From Amphritea sp. 1_MG-2023 (GTDB lineage Bacteria; Pseudomonadota; Gammaproteobacteria; Pseudomonadales; Balneatricaceae): a stretch of 64,000 bases of DNA. The notes under the pieces were generated by a model. It did not search any database and was not told the origin of the DNA. It worked only from the letters and a program-made list of their open reading frames with translations. The position numbers and the translations under genes were made by a program. Shown in pieces: positions 34,008 to 44,437 of this stretch (positions are counted from its first letter, which is position 1; each line of letters starts with the position of its first letter). Where the stretch lies: NCBI RefSeq assembly GCF_030547545.1, contig NZ_JAUOQE010000010.1, forward strand, positions 1 through 64,000, given 5' to 3'.

Positions 34008-35690
34008 TTAAGAGTGACATCTGTCTATCTCTAGGCCAAGCATCTCGCGGGCATGATCGCGTGAGGTTTCGGTGACATCAATACCCCCTAACATCCGCGC
34101 GACTTCGCCGACCCGTTGTTCGATGCTGAGTCGATCGATCTGCGTCAGGGTTTTGTTTTTCATGTTTTGTTTGCTAACAAACAGATGCTGATGTCCTTGA
34201 GAAGCCACTTGAGGTTGATGAGTCACCACTAAAATCTGATTGTTTTCACCGAGCTGTCTGAGCAAACGACCAACCACTTCGGCAATAGCGCCGCCGATAC
34301 CGACATCGACTTCATCAAAGATCAATGTGGGGGTGCTCGACGATTGCGCGGTAATGACCTGTATCGCCAATGAAATGCGAGATAACTCACCCCCCGACGC
34401 GATTTTGTTTAATGGTCGTGGAGGTTGGCCGGCGTTAGTGATGATGAGGAATTCGACTTCCTCAAGGCCATGAGCATTCAGTTGATCGTTACCGTAAGGT
34501 GTCAGCGAGAGACTCAATTCAGCGGCGCTCATGCCGAGGCTATGCAGCTGTTTATTCACCTCGTTTTTCAGGCTGAGTGCCGCCTTATGGCGAGTTTTAC
34601 TGAGTTGTTTGGCGCTATTGATGAATGCCTGACGAGCCTGTTCTGTTTCTTGATGCAGTGCTTCCAAGGCTTGATCTGACATGTTTAGACTATCCAGCTC
34701 TTGCTCAATAGTAAGCTGTAATTGAGGCAGTTGCTCTGGGGGAATGCGATGTTTGCGTGCCAGATCAAAAATGGTGCTAAGGCGTTCTTCGACTTCGGCC
34801 TGACGTGTGGGATTCAGTTCAACCCGATCCATATAATGGCTGATCTCTTGTGATGCTTCCTCTACTTGAATCTGGGCACTATTGAGCATCTCAATGGTTT
34901 GAGTGATAGAAGGTGATGTGCCTTTCATTTTGCTCAGCAGGTTTTGACATTGGCTCAGCAGGCTTAGACAACTCACCTCTTCGCCATCGCTGGTGAGTAG
35001 CAGTATTTGCTGGCCCGATTGCAGAATATCTTCGGCATTGGCGAGCCGGTTTTGTTCTTCTACCAGTGCCTCGTATTCAGCATTGCCCAGGGCTAACTGC
35101 GCAAGTTCTTCCGCTTGATAGCTTAATAGCTGTAAGCGTGCGGTTTGTTCTTCATTCTGCGCCGATAGCTGATGTAAACGATGATTTAGGGTGTGCCAGT
35201 GACGAAACAGTTGGCGGGTTTTGCTGGCCAGTTCGCCCTTGCCGGAATAGGCATCTAGTAGATGACGATGATGATCTTTTTTGAGTAATCGTTGATGTTC
35301 GTGCTGCCCGTGGATTTCAATCAGGTGTTCGCCTAGCTCTCGTACTTTATTGATCGGGCAGGGGCTGCCGTTGATATAGCTGCGAGAACGGCCTTCGCGG
35401 GTAATAATACGACGCAGGATGCATTCGCTGTCATCTAAGTCTTGCTCTCTGAGCCACTGTTTCGCGCTGGGAATATCAGTGATATCGAAGCTGGCGATAA
35501 CCTCGGCCCGTTCAGCCCCCTTGCGCACGGAACCCATATCGGCACGATCACCGAGGGTTAGCCCCAGTGCATCGAGCATGATCGATTTACCCGCGCCTGT
35601 TTCGCCGCTGACAACGGACATGCCGCCCTCCAGTTCTAGATCTAGATGTTCAACGATAGCGTAATTGCGAATATTGAGTTGAGTTAGCAT
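34008..35690 (-). CDS. recN: DNA repair protein RecN
   Basis: RecN is an SMC-like ATPase that helps repair double-strand breaks. This 560-aa protein has the N-terminal Walker A GETGAGKSI, coiled-coil segments between about residues 160 and 360, the ABC signature SGGELSRISLA and Walker B LIFDEVDVGIGG near the end. It is divergent from grpE, the usual order next to fur. Confidence 0.95.
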   Translation of the reverse strand: MLTQLNIRNYAIVEHLDLELEGGMSVVSGETGAGKSIMLDALGLTLGDRADMGSVRKGAERAEVIASFDITDIPSAKQWLREQDLDDSECILRRIITREGRSRSYINGSPCPINKVRELGEHLIEIHGQHEHQRLLKKDHHRHLLDAYSGKGELASKTRQLFRHWHTLNHRLHQLSAQNEEQTARLQLLSYQAEELAQLALGNAEYEALVEEQNRLANAEDILQSGQQILLLTSDGEEVSCLSLLSQCQNLLSKMKGTSPSITQTIEMLNSAQIQVEEASQEISHYMDRVELNPTRQAEVEERLSTIFDLARKHRIPPEQLPQLQLTIEQELDSLNMSDQALEALHQETEQARQAFINSAKQLSKTRHKAALSLKNEVNKQLHSLGMSAAELSLSLTPYGNDQLNAHGLEEVEFLIITNAGQPPRPLNKIASGGELSRISLAIQVITAQSSSTPTLIFDEVDVGIGGAIAEVVGRLLRQLGENNQILVVTHQPQVASQGHQHLFVSKQNMKNKTLTQIDRLSIEQRVGEVARMLGGIDVTETSRDHAREMLGLEIDRCHS

Positions 35691-35792
35691 GGCCTCAGAC
35701 CTGTGTTTTTATACAGTATTTAATATATAAGCTAATAATGAATTTAGCGCAATCAATAACTGAAGTTTTGCTAAAAAATCTAAAAATAACCA

Positions 35793-35820
35793 CTTGAATC
35801 TTGATGGCTTAGCCCCATAT
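35793..35820 (+). promoter_or_regulatory. Sigma-32 heat-shock promoter of grpE
   Basis: CTTGAAT at 35793-35799, a 13-base spacer and CCCCATAT at 35813-35820 match the sigma-32 consensus (CTTGAAA, N11-14, CCCCATNT) very closely. It lies 46 bases before the grpE ATG. Confidence 0.9.
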
Positions 35821-35865
35821 AAAAGCTCAACAGAAAACTCACATATCAGATGGTTGGAGAAAGTG

Positions 35866-36459
35866 ATGGCAGGCGAAGATAAGACTCAGGTTGAAGAGCA
35901 GCAGCCGGACACAGTAACTGAAGCGGTTGATGCCGTGGCCGCTGACGAAACTGTTGAGCCGGTCACTGCAGAGGCTGGGGCTGACGTGGATACCTTGCAA
36001 CTTCAATTAGCGCAGGCTCAGGATCAGATTGCTGAATTGAAAGAACAAGAGCTGCGGACACAGGCTGAAATGCAAAATGTGCGTCGACGGGCCGAGATGG
36101 ATGTTGAGAAAGCGCATAAGTTTGCACTCGATAAGTTTGCCAATGAACTGCTGCCAGTGGTGGACAGTTTGGAGCGCGCCATCGAAGCATCCAGTAGTGA
36201 TGATGAAGCGGTTGTTGCCCTGCGTGAAGGGGTTGAGATGACGCTCAACATGTTTGTTACCGGTCTTGGCAAGTTTAAGGTGGAACAGCATAACCCTGTG
36301 GGAGAAGCGTTCAGCCCTGAATTGCATCAGGCGATGTCGATGGTGCCCAACCCTGATGTACCGGCTAATCATGTGATGGCGGTGATGCAAAAGGGTTATA
36401 GCCTGAACGGACGTCTCATTCGTCCTGCGATGGTGATTGTTTCTAAAGGCGCTGAATAA
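35866..36459 (+). CDS. grpE: Nucleotide exchange factor GrpE
   Basis: GrpE releases ADP from DnaK. This 197-aa protein has an acidic N-terminus, a long coiled coil near residues 45-95 (ELKEQELRTQAEMQNVRRRAE) and a C-terminal beta domain with NPVGEAFSPELHQAM. The ATG at 35866 has GGAG eight bases upstream; a longer in-frame start lies inside the sigma-32 promoter. It is the first gene of the chaperone block grpE-dnaK-dnaJ. Confidence 0.95.
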   Translation: MAGEDKTQVEEQQPDTVTEAVDAVAADETVEPVTAEAGADVDTLQLQLAQAQDQIAELKEQELRTQAEMQNVRRRAEMDVEKAHKFALDKFANELLPVVDSLERAIEASSSDDEAVVALREGVEMTLNMFVTGLGKFKVEQHNPVGEAFSPELHQAMSMVPNPDVPANHVMAVMQKGYSLNGRLIRPAMVIVSKGAE

Positions 36460-36466
36460 GTCAGGC

Positions 36467-36494
36467 CTTGAAACTGATAAATCTGCACCAATAT
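36467..36494 (+). promoter_or_regulatory. Candidate second sigma-32 promoter, for dnaK
   Basis: CTTGAAA at 36467-36473 is an exact -35 match and ACCAATAT at 36487-36494, with a 13-base spacer, matches six of eight -10 positions. It starts seven bases after the grpE stop codon and 64 bases before the dnaK ATG. Confidence 0.6.
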
Positions 36495-36557
36495 AGCTAG
36501 CAAGTAATAAAGAATTTCGCCCGCCAGCGCGGGCACAGAATGACTGGAGTGATTGAG

Positions 36558-38480
36558 ATGGGAAGAATTATTGGTATTGACCTGGGTACTACAAACTCAT
36601 GTGTTGCGGTATTGGACGGTGAGAAACCACGGGTAATTGAAAACGCAGAGGGTGATCGTACCACCCCGTCTATCATTGCTTATGCAGAAGATGGTGAAAT
36701 TCTGGTAGGTCAGCCGGCTAAACGTCAGGCGGTGACTAACCCGAATAATACACTGTACGCGATCAAGCGTTTGATCGGCCGTCGCTTTAAAGACGATGTC
36801 GTACAGAAAGATATTAAAATGGTGCCATACAAAATTATCGAAGCCGACAATGGCGATGCTTGGGTTCAAGTAAACGATAAGAAAATGGCTGCACCACAGG
36901 TGTCTGCAGAAATTCTGAAGAAAATGAAGAAAACTGCAGAAGATTATCTGGGTGAAGAAGTCACCGAAGCGGTGATTACCGTTCCAGCTTACTTCAATGA
37001 TTCTCAGCGTCAGGCAACAAAAGATGCCGGTAAGATCGCGGGTCTGAATGTTAAGCGTATCATCAACGAGCCAACTGCAGCGGCGCTGGCTTACGGTATG
37101 GATAAATCTAAAGGCGATAAAACCATCGCTGTATACGATTTGGGTGGCGGTACTTTCGATATCTCTATCATTGAAATTGCTGAAGTCGATGGCGAGCATC
37201 AGTTTGAAGTGCTGGCGACCAACGGCGACACTTTCTTGGGTGGTGAAGATTTCGACTCCCGTTTGATTGAATATCTGGCGGCTGAGTTTAAGAAAGAGTC
37301 TGGTATTGATCTGCACAGCGACCCACTGGCGCTGCAGCGTTTGAAAGAAGGCGCTGAAAAAGCCAAGGTTGAACTGTCATCGGCTCAAAGCACTGATGTT
37401 AACCTGCCTTACATTACCGCTGATGCGACCGGTCCTAAGCACCTGAATGTTAAGATTAGCCGTGCGAAAATGGAATCACTGGTTGAAGAACTGGTAGATC
37501 GTTCTTTAGAACCTTGCCGGATGGCGCTGAAAGATGCGGACCTGTCTGCTAGCGAGATCGATGAAGTGATTCTGGTGGGTGGTCAAACACGTATGCCACT
37601 GGTACAGAAGAAAGTTACTGAATTCTTCGGTAAAGAAGCGCGTAAAGATGTTAACCCAGATGAAGCGGTTGCCATTGGTGCATCGATTCAGGCTGCGGTA
37701 TTGGCCGGCGATGTTAAAGACGTGCTGTTGCTGGACGTTACACCGTTGAGCTTGGGTATCGAAACCATGGGTGGCGTTGCTACGCCGGTAATTGATAAGA
37801 ACACCACGATTCCTACTAAGAAGTCTCAGGTGTTCTCGACTGCCGATGATAACCAAACAGCAGTGACCATTCACGTTGTACAGGGTGAGCGTAAACAAGC
37901 TGCCGGTAACAAATCACTGGGTCGTTTTGATCTGGCTGATATTCCGCCTGCACCACGTGGTATGCCGCAGATCGAAGTAACCTTCGATATCGATGCCAAC
38001 GGTATCCTGAACGTATCTGCTAAAGATAAAGCGACCGGTAAAGAGCAGTCTATTATCATTAAAGCTTCTTCAGGTTTGAGCGATGACGAAGTTGAAAACA
38101 TGATTCGTGATGCTGAAGCCAACGCTGAAGCCGATAAGAAGTTTGAAGAGATGAGTCAAGCCCGTAACCAGGGTGATGCGATGATTCACTCGGCGAAGAA
38201 AACCTTGGAAGATGCCGGTGATAAGGCGACTGAAGAGGAAAAAACTGCGATCAACGGTGCCATCGAAGCGCTGGAAGGCGTACTCAAAGACGACGACAAA
38301 GACGCTATCGAAAGCAAAACGGCTGCGTTGACTGAAGCGGTCTCTGCACTGGCGCAGAAGATGTACGCCGAAGCGGCGCAACAAGGTGAAGCTCCAGACG
38401 CTGAACAGGCTCAGGCTGAGCCAGCAGATGATGCTGTTGACGCCGAGTTTGAAGAAGTGAAAGACGACGATAAAAAATAA
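36558..38480 (+). CDS. dnaK: Molecular chaperone DnaK (Hsp70)
   Basis: DnaK refolds proteins using ATP with DnaJ and GrpE. This 640-aa protein has the Hsp70 signatures [23 protein letters not shown] and the IPPAPRG stretch, and ends in EEVKDDDKK. The ATG at 36558 with GGAG upstream is chosen over an in-frame ATG six codons upstream. The order is grpE-dnaK-dnaJ. A hairpin lies between dnaK and dnaJ. Confidence 0.98.
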   Translation: MGRIIGIDLGTTNSCVAVLDGEKPRVIENAEGDRTTPSIIAYAEDGEILVGQPAKRQAVTNPNNTLYAIKRLIGRRFKDDVVQKDIKMVPYKIIEADNGDAWVQVNDKKMAAPQVSAEILKKMKKTAEDYLGEEVTEAVITVPAYFNDSQRQATKDAGKIAGLNVKRIINEPTAAALAYGMDKSKGDKTIAVYDLGGGTFDISIIEIAEVDGEHQFEVLATNGDTFLGGEDFDSRLIEYLAAEFKKESGIDLHSDPLALQRLKEGAEKAKVELSSAQSTDVNLPYITADATGPKHLNVKISRAKMESLVEELVDRSLEPCRMALKDADLSASEIDEVILVGGQTRMPLVQKKVTEFFGKEARKDVNPDEAVAIGASIQAAVLAGDVKDVLLLDVTPLSLGIETMGGVATPVIDKNTTIPTKKSQVFSTADDNQTAVTIHVVQGERKQAAGNKSLGRFDLADIPPAPRGMPQIEVTFDIDANGILNVSAKDKATGKEQSIIIKASSGLSDDEVENMIRDAEANAEADKKFEEMSQARNQGDAMIHSAKKTLEDAGDKATEEEKTAINGAIEALEGVLKDDDKDAIESKTAALTEAVSALAQKMYAEAAQQGEAPDAEQAQAEPADDAVDAEFEEVKDDDKK

Positions 38481-38508
38481 GTCGGATTGAGTGAATCAAG
38501 CTTAAATT

Positions 38509-38543
38509 GACAGCGCGGGCCGGTCCCGCGTTGTCCTGTTTTT
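38509..38543 (+). terminator. Hairpin with T-run between dnaK and dnaJ
   Basis: GACAGCGCGGG pairs with CCCGCGTTGTC with one mismatch, followed by a five-T run. It would partially terminate and so reduce dnaJ relative to dnaK. Confidence 0.75.
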
Positions 38544-38591
38544 ATACTGAGCTGATTTAAAGAATTAGTTAACCGGATTGTGATATCGATT

Positions 38592-39731
38592 ATGTCGAAG
38601 AAAGATTTTTATGATGTGTTAGGCGTCGAGCGTGACGCTTCTGACCGGGATATTAAAAAGGCCTTTCGTCGTATGGCGATGAAATATCATCCGGACCGTA
38701 ATCCTGATGATAAAGCGGCCGAAGATGCCTTTAAAGAGGTCAACGAGGCCTATGAGGTCTTGTCTGATCAGCAAAAGAAAGCGGCTTATGATCAATACGG
38801 CCATGCGGGTATCGATCAGAACGGCATGGGCGGTCAAGGCTTTGGCGGCGGTCAGGGTGGCTTTGGCGATATCTTTGGTGATGTGTTTGGCGATATCTTT
38901 GGCCAGCAGGGGCACGGTGGTGGTCGTCGTAGCCATGTGCAACGCGGCGCCGATCTCCGTTATACCATGGATCTCAGCCTAGAAGAGGCGGTACGTGGTT
39001 GTGAAAAAACCATTACCGTGCCAACCCTAGTTGCGTGTGAAGTGTGTGATGGCAGTGGTGCGAAGCCGGGTACCAGTGCAAAAACGTGTGGTACCTGTGG
39101 CGGTATCGGTCAGGTACGTATGCAGCAGGGTTTCTTTTCAGTCCAGCAAACCTGCCCAACCTGTCATGGCGAAGGCCAAGTCGTTTCGGACCCTTGTACG
39201 AGTTGTCATGGACAAGGCCGCAAGCAGCAAACTAAAAAGCTGTCGGTTAAGATTCCAGCGGGTGTGGATACCGGTGATCGTATTCGTCTCTCAGGTGAGG
39301 GGGAAGCGGGAGGCCATGGTGGACCATCAGGCGATCTATTTGTTCAGGTCAATGTACGTGATCATGCTATCTTTGAGCGTGATGGTAAGCATCTCTACTG
39401 TGAAGTACCCATCAGCTTTATCGATGCGGCTCTAGGTGGTGAGCTTGAAGTGCCGACACTGGAATCGCGTGTTAAGCTGAAAATACCCGCCGAAACTCAG
39501 ACCGGTAAATTATTCCGTTTACGGGGTAAGGGTATCAAGCCGGTACGTGGTGGCAGTGTAGGTGATCTGCTGGTGCGGGTTATCGTTGAAACACCGGTAA
39601 ACTTGAGCGGTAAGCAGAAAGAGTTGCTGAAACAGTTTGAGACAGCGATGGATGAACGCCAAAAACATCATGGACCTAAGAAACATGGTTTTTTTGATAG
39701 CGTTAAGAAATTTTTTGAGGATATGACCTGA
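38592..39731 (+). CDS. dnaJ: Chaperone DnaJ (Hsp40)
   Basis: This 379-aa co-chaperone has a J domain with the HPD motif (YHPDRN), a Gly/Phe-rich linker ([13 protein letters not shown]), four zinc-binding repeats ([32 protein letters not shown]) and the C-terminal substrate-binding domain. The ATG at 38592 gives the standard N-terminus [11 protein letters not shown]. It stimulates DnaK ATPase activity. Confidence 0.97.
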   Translation: MSKKDFYDVLGVERDASDRDIKKAFRRMAMKYHPDRNPDDKAAEDAFKEVNEAYEVLSDQQKKAAYDQYGHAGIDQNGMGGQGFGGGQGGFGDIFGDVFGDIFGQQGHGGGRRSHVQRGADLRYTMDLSLEEAVRGCEKTITVPTLVACEVCDGSGAKPGTSAKTCGTCGGIGQVRMQQGFFSVQQTCPTCHGEGQVVSDPCTSCHGQGRKQQTKKLSVKIPAGVDTGDRIRLSGEGEAGGHGGPSGDLFVQVNVRDHAIFERDGKHLYCEVPISFIDAALGGELEVPTLESRVKLKIPAETQTGKLFRLRGKGIKPVRGGSVGDLLVRVIVETPVNLSGKQKELLKQFETAMDERQKHHGPKKHGFFDSVKKFFEDMT

Positions 39732-39738
39732 TATCCCT

Positions 39739-39762
39739 AAAGGGCTGCATTGCAGCCCTTTT
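39739..39762 (+). terminator. Intrinsic terminator after dnaJ
   Basis: AAAGGGCTGCA and TGCAGCCCTTT form an 11-bp stem with a single base between the arms (so the inner pairs open to make the loop), ending in TTTT. It separates the chaperone genes from cysE. Confidence 0.85.
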
Positions 39763-39781
39763 GCCTTTCTAGGAGTCCTAC

Positions 39782-40585
39782 ATGAGTGATTTCCCCACTC
39801 AACCGAAAGAGTTGTGGCGATTGATTCAGCAGGAAGCACGCGACGAGATAGCTATTGAGCCCTTCTTGGCGAGCTTTTTCCATAGCACGATTATTCGGCA
39901 TCATAGTCTCTGTGAGGCGGTGAGTTACCTGTTGGCCAATAAGTTGTCTGATGAGGTGATGGCGCCTATTACTTTGCGCGAGTTGATTGAAGAAGCGTTG
40001 AGTGGTGATCCTGAGATCCTCAAGTGTATCTGTCAGGATATTACCGCGGTTCGTATCCGCGATCCGGCGGTGTTTAGCTTTACCACGGTATTGCTTTACC
40101 TGAAGGGCTTTCATGCACTGCAAGCCTATCGTATCGCGCACTGGATGTGGAAGCAGGGGCGTCGTTCGATGGCGCTTTATATTCAGAGTCGTGTCAGTCA
40201 AGTCTTTCAAGTTGATATTCATCCAGCGGCTCAGATCGGCAGCGGTGTGATGTTTGATCACGCCACCGGTATTGTGGTGGGTGAAACCTGTGTCATTGAA
40301 AACGATGTCTCCATTCTTCAGTCAGTCACATTGGGCGGTACTGGCAAAGAGAGTGGCGATCGACACCCTAAAATTCGTGAAGGGGTGATGATTGCTGCCG
40401 GCGCGAAGATCTTCGGTAATATCGAAGTGGGTGTTGGCGCAAAAGTCGGGGGTGGCTCAGTGGTACTTGAAGATGTGCCGCCACATACCACCGTGGTGGG
40501 TGTTCCCGCTAAGATTGTTGGTCGCCCCGACTGTGAAAAGCCGGCCTTTGATATGGATCAGAGTGTCAGTCAGGCGAAAAGTTAA
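39782..40585 (+). CDS. cysE: Serine O-acetyltransferase
   Basis: CysE acetylates serine with acetyl-CoA, the first step of cysteine synthesis. The 267-aa protein has the N-terminal helical domain and a C-terminal left-handed hexapeptide repeat (HPAAQIGSGVMFDHATGIVVGE, GGTGKESGDRHPKI, VGVPAKIVG). Catalytic His residues fall in DHATG and GDRHPK. AGGAG lies 8 bases before the ATG. Its position between dnaJ and dapB is unusual; in most relatives these two are neighbours. Confidence 0.95.
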   Translation: MSDFPTQPKELWRLIQQEARDEIAIEPFLASFFHSTIIRHHSLCEAVSYLLANKLSDEVMAPITLRELIEEALSGDPEILKCICQDITAVRIRDPAVFSFTTVLLYLKGFHALQAYRIAHWMWKQGRRSMALYIQSRVSQVFQVDIHPAAQIGSGVMFDHATGIVVGETCVIENDVSILQSVTLGGTGKESGDRHPKIREGVMIAAGAKIFGNIEVGVGAKVGGGSVVLEDVPPHTTVVGVPAKIVGRPDCEKPAFDMDQSVSQAKS

Positions 40586-41440
<855 letters not shown>

Positions 41441-41470
41441 GCAAGCCGTTGAATTACTTTTTAAAAACCA

Positions 41471-41492
41471 AACCGCCAATAGGCGGTTTTTT
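41471..41492 (+). terminator. Intrinsic terminator of dapB
   Basis: AACCGCC and GGCGGTT form a seven-bp stem with a four-base loop followed by six T. Confidence 0.92.
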
Positions 41493-41609
41493 ATTCTCTA
41501 GTTGCGGCTTGTTATAAATCTCCCACGGTGGGATTAATAAAACCTCCCATTTTAGATTTTTTCATCTATATTCAAGGAAGTTTCTGCTAATGGATGATGG
41601 AGTAAAGCA

Positions 41610-41999
41610 ATGTCTGCCGATAAGTTTCGGACTTTAAAAGAGATGGGGTTTGATGAGCCCCGTGAAATTGAAAAATTCTCCACGCGTACTGAAAACGATG
41701 TTGATGTACTAAAAATTTATCTGCATCGGCATCATGGCGAATGGATGACGAAAAGTAAAAAATTCAAATTCAAGCGTAAGCATACTAACGTTTCTGTTGA
41801 GGGTGGTTTGGTGCCTTATCGTGCCAGTACAGAGCCGTCCCCCTACTTTCTGCGGGCGATCGATGAATTGGAAGTGCTGGTCTCGGCCGAACGAAGTGTT
41901 AAAGATAAGAAGCAGCAGTTGCTAGACGAGATTGAGCATCTTGAAAAAGTGGTTTCGCGTAAAGTGGAAGATCTGCGCCGTCTAGTGGATGAGTTGTAG
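41610..41999 (+). CDS. DUF3461 family protein
   Basis: This 129-aa protein matches DUF3461 in its N-terminal pattern (LKEMGFDEPREIEKFSTRTEN and VDVLKIYLHRHHGEW). The C-terminal third is a predicted coiled coil (KDKKQQLLDEIEHLEKVVSRK). It has no signal peptide or known catalytic residues. Function is unknown. It is a single gene with its own terminator, following dapB. Confidence 0.85.
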   Translation: MSADKFRTLKEMGFDEPREIEKFSTRTENDVDVLKIYLHRHHGEWMTKSKKFKFKRKHTNVSVEGGLVPYRASTEPSPYFLRAIDELEVLVSAERSVKDKKQQLLDEIEHLEKVVSRKVEDLRRLVDEL

Positions 42000-42020
42000 G
42001 CTTGACGATGGTTTAAGATA

Positions 42021-42055
42021 AACGGCTAGTGAGCGATCACCGGCCGTTTTTTTTT
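42021..42055 (+). terminator. Terminator of the DUF3461 gene
   Basis: AACGGC pairs with GCCGTT, with inner GTGA/TCAC stem, followed by ten T. Confidence 0.85.
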
Positions 42056-42109
42056 GCACTTGTTGGCGTGCGCTCGATATCAACAATAACTATTCACAGG
42101 GAAAGAGGC

Positions 42110-42421
42110 ATGTATAAGCTGGCGTTTTTTGTGCCCGATGAGGCTTTAGAGGTTGTTAAGCAGGCGGTATTTTTGTCCGGCGCGGGACGCATCGGTGAGT
42201 ATGAGAGTTGTTGCTGGCAAGTGAAAGGGTTGGGTCAGTTTCGGCCTTTGCCCGGCAGTCATCCTTACATCGGCCGTGAGAATACTTTGGCACAGGTGCC
42301 CGAGTGGCGGGTTGAGTTGGTGTGTGAAGATCACTTGATTCGCGCCGCGATCAGCGCCTTAAAGCAGGCACACCCGTATGAAGAAGTGGCCTATGATGTA
42401 TGGCAGCTGGCTGATTTATGA
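42110..42421 (+). CDS. YqfO/NIF3-type C-terminal-like small protein
   Basis: This 103-aa protein (YKLAFFVPDEALEVVKQAVF and GAGRIGEYESCCW, then RPLPGSHPYIG and HPYEEVAYDVW) matches the CutA-like insert domain seen in the NIF3 protein YqfO, encoded here as a stand-alone gene. Its role is unknown. AAAGAGG precedes the ATG at 42110. A palindrome follows its stop codon. Confidence 0.85.
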   Translation: MYKLAFFVPDEALEVVKQAVFLSGAGRIGEYESCCWQVKGLGQFRPLPGSHPYIGRENTLAQVPEWRVELVCEDHLIRAAISALKQAHPYEEVAYDVWQLADL

Positions 42422-42423
42422 TC

Positions 42424-42452
42424 ATGTTTATAACTGAAATAGTTATAAACAT
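42424..42452. repeat. Perfect 12-bp inverted repeat after the YqfO-like gene
   Basis: ATGTTTATAACT and AGTTATAAACAT flank a five-base spacer, GAAAT. It is AT-rich without a T-run, so a role as operator or processing structure is as likely as termination. Confidence 0.6.
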
Positions 42453-42456
42453 ATCC

Positions 42457-42622
42457 TGTGGGTAAGGTTGTTGATTAAGTATGGGTAACCGTTGCGGTAG
42501 TTATATAAGCTATTGTTATAGATGGTTTTATTAATTGTGTGTTAAATTTGCCCAGGTCAATAATTAAGCTGTTAAAAACGCTGAATATTAGTCACAAATT
42601 CTGTGGATAAAGTTGTGGATTA
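42457..42622. other. Cluster of DnaA-box-like sequences
   Basis: TGTGGATAA at 42602-42610 is an exact DnaA box (TTATCCACA on the minus strand). TGTGGGTAA at 42457-42465 and TGTGGATTA at 42614-42622 each differ by one base. The stretch between is AT-rich. It lies between convergent genes. Confidence 0.5.
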
Positions 42623-42647
42623 AGCTTGAGTATCAGTGGGGTAACGG

Positions 42648-42678
42648 TCGCAGACCCCGTGACCACTGGGATCTGCGA
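42648..42678. terminator. Stem-loop downstream of marC
   Basis: TCGCAGAcCCC pairs with GGGaTCTGCGA apart from one central mismatch, with a nine-base loop. No U-tract follows on either strand. Confidence 0.5.
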
Positions 42679-42695
42679 TATTGCTGTAATAACGC

Positions 42696-43304
42696 TCAGT
42701 GACCGATACGCATCATAAAGCCGGTGATACCGGTTAGGACGATCTCGGATGCCATCGCAGCAAGAATGAGGCCGGTGATCTTACTGAGGATATTCAAACC
42801 CGTTTTGCCGAGTACGCGCTCTAATCGGTTTGCAATATGCAGTAGTAATAGCAGTGAAATGAGTGCCAGAAACATACCGGAAAGACCATAAAGCATCTCT
42901 ATACCGTGTAGCTCAGAGCCGTAAACGAGAATGGCACCAATGGTGGCGGGCCCGATAATGGTGGGGATCGCTAATGGCACAACCGATGTGTCTTCGCGAA
43001 TCGTATCAGGCACTTGCGCATTACTGCGAACCCCTTCTCTGACTAAGCTGATGGCCGACAGAAACAGCAGAATACCCGCGCCAATGCGGAATGAATCGAT
43101 AGTAATGCCGAGCAGCTCAAACAGCGGTGAGCCAAAGAAAAATAGTACCAGCGCGGCGAGCGTTGCAGCGAAAACAGCTTTATTCGCGGTGCTACGGCGT
43201 TCGGCCGGTGTGTCTCCTCGGGTTAGGGAGAGGAACATAGACACCACAAAGAAGGGTGCAAACAGGACAAAGAATTTAATCCAAGTGGTGATTAGCAGCG
43301 TCAT
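42696..43304 (-). CDS. MarC family membrane protein
   Basis: This 202-aa protein has about six membrane segments and the MarC/NAAT signatures ANKAVFAATLAALVLFFFG and PLAIPTIIGPATIGAILVY. E. coli MarC-type proteins were once linked to multiple antibiotic resistance, but their function is unresolved. It is a single gene flanked by stem-loops. ATG at 43304 gives the usual N-terminus. Confidence 0.92.
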   Translation of the reverse strand: MTLLITTWIKFFVLFAPFFVVSMFLSLTRGDTPAERRSTANKAVFAATLAALVLFFFGSPLFELLGITIDSFRIGAGILLFLSAISLVREGVRSNAQVPDTIREDTSVVPLAIPTIIGPATIGAILVYGSELHGIEMLYGLSGMFLALISLLLLLHIANRLERVLGKTGLNILSKITGLILAAMASEIVLTGITGFMMRIGH

Positions 43305-43383
43305 TGATGATTCTCATTATGTGCACAGGATAGGCAGCGCAAAGTAAAAAACGGCCTTGTGGGCTGTGATTTATCGTGGTTTT

Positions 43384-43415
43384 CGTTGGCCTGTAATCAA
43401 TATTATAGGCCAACG
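43384..43415. terminator. Stem-loop between the nudix gene and marC
   Basis: CGTTGGCCT (43384-43392) pairs with AGGCCAACG (43407-43415) over a 14-base AT-rich loop, without a U-tract. It follows the stop of the nudix gene. Confidence 0.5.
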
Positions 43416-43553
43416 ACAGGATATCATTATTTTAACCTGAGTCCGATGTTAGTCAGCTTGAGACGTATTGCCTGTTTATTTATACTGTCTACTTAACTGC
43501 CTGAGTCAGGCCGGTATGGCTTTACAATCGGTTATTGACTGCCTCAGGCGTGG

Positions 43554-44111
43554 CTACGGTTTTTCCACATATTGACCCGCTGGAATGGTCAGGTCGACGT
43601 GATGTAATGGAAAGTGACCTGTTTTCCTGTCGTGGAAATAAAACGTCAACGCATTTTTGATGGTTTGAAATGCTAGATCGTCCCACGGAATATCCGCTTC
43701 GGAAAATAGCTGTACATCGGTGGTTTCATCGCCTGCGGAGAAGTTTAAGTCGTCTAATTGTGCCAGATAGAGCATCTGTACCTGACTGACTGGCACGATA
43801 GATGTGAGTGTATACAGTTGTAAGTTACTCACTCGAGCATTGGCTTCTTCAAGGGTTTCGCGGCAGGCCGCATCGCGAGTTGATTCGCTATTTTCCATAT
43901 AGCCTGCGGGTAAGGTCCAAAAGCCAATACGCGGTTCGATATCTCGCTTGCAGAGCAATACTTTGTCTTCGTATACCGGCAGGCAACCGGCGATAATTTT
44001 AGGGTTAGAATAGTGAATTTCGCCGCAGTGATTACAGATATGGCGTGGGCGGTTATCGCCCGAGGGAATTTCAAACCGGACCGTTGATCCGCATAAGTTG
44101 CAATACTTCAT
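43554..44111 (-). CDS. Nudix hydrolase with N-terminal zinc ribbon
   Basis: This 185-aa protein starts with a four-cysteine zinc ribbon (CNLCG and CNHCG). The Nudix box GYMENSESTRDAACRETLEEANA fits GX5EX7REUXEEXGU except that alanine replaces the last glycine. Nudix enzymes hydrolyse nucleoside diphosphate derivatives; the zinc ribbon recalls NudC (NADH pyrophosphatase) but the protein is shorter, so the substrate is uncertain. Confidence 0.9.
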   Translation of the reverse strand: MKYCNLCGSTVRFEIPSGDNRPRHICNHCGEIHYSNPKIIAGCLPVYEDKVLLCKRDIEPRIGFWTLPAGYMENSESTRDAACRETLEEANARVSNLQLYTLTSIVPVSQVQMLYLAQLDDLNFSAGDETTDVQLFSEADIPWDDLAFQTIKNALTFYFHDRKTGHFPLHHVDLTIPAGQYVEKP

Positions 44112-44437
44112 TGATTATCCTTCAAAATGCTCGATCCAAAAGTGATATGGCGTTGTATCACGTTGCTGTTTTAACTGTAATGCAATTGCGGCTCTGAGCT
44201 CAAATATTCTCGATTAAAAAGCTGTTTTTAGCGGCCCTTTAGTGTTTTGGCTGAGTCGAGCTGAGATGATCGACATGGCACGATGGTGATGAGCTAAGTA
44301 AAAGCCGAAGTAAGTACGGTTAAGCACTTTATTCAGCGAAGTGAGCGCCGTTTTAGCTATCGACGCTAAACTTTCGTTGTTACCAGCGGTATGATGTTGT
44401 GATTATGGTAAATAAGGAGTGATTCAAAATAAAGCTC
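44112..44437. other. Intergenic region between two nudix genes
   Basis: These 326 bases lie between divergent nudix genes. A weak inverted repeat (GTGATA, eight-base spacer, TATCAC) is present near 44140-44165. No ORF with a ribosome binding site or RNA gene is apparent. Confidence 0.5.

Noticed and set aside
36597-37316. Long antisense ORF (239 aa) opposite dnaK
   Set aside because: Shadow of a highly biased coding sequence; no ribosome site and no recognisable protein.
42457-42622. DnaA boxes as the chromosomal origin
   Set aside because: Only three boxes, no 13-mer unwinding repeats, and neither dnaA, dnaN, gidA/mnmG nor rpmH is nearby.
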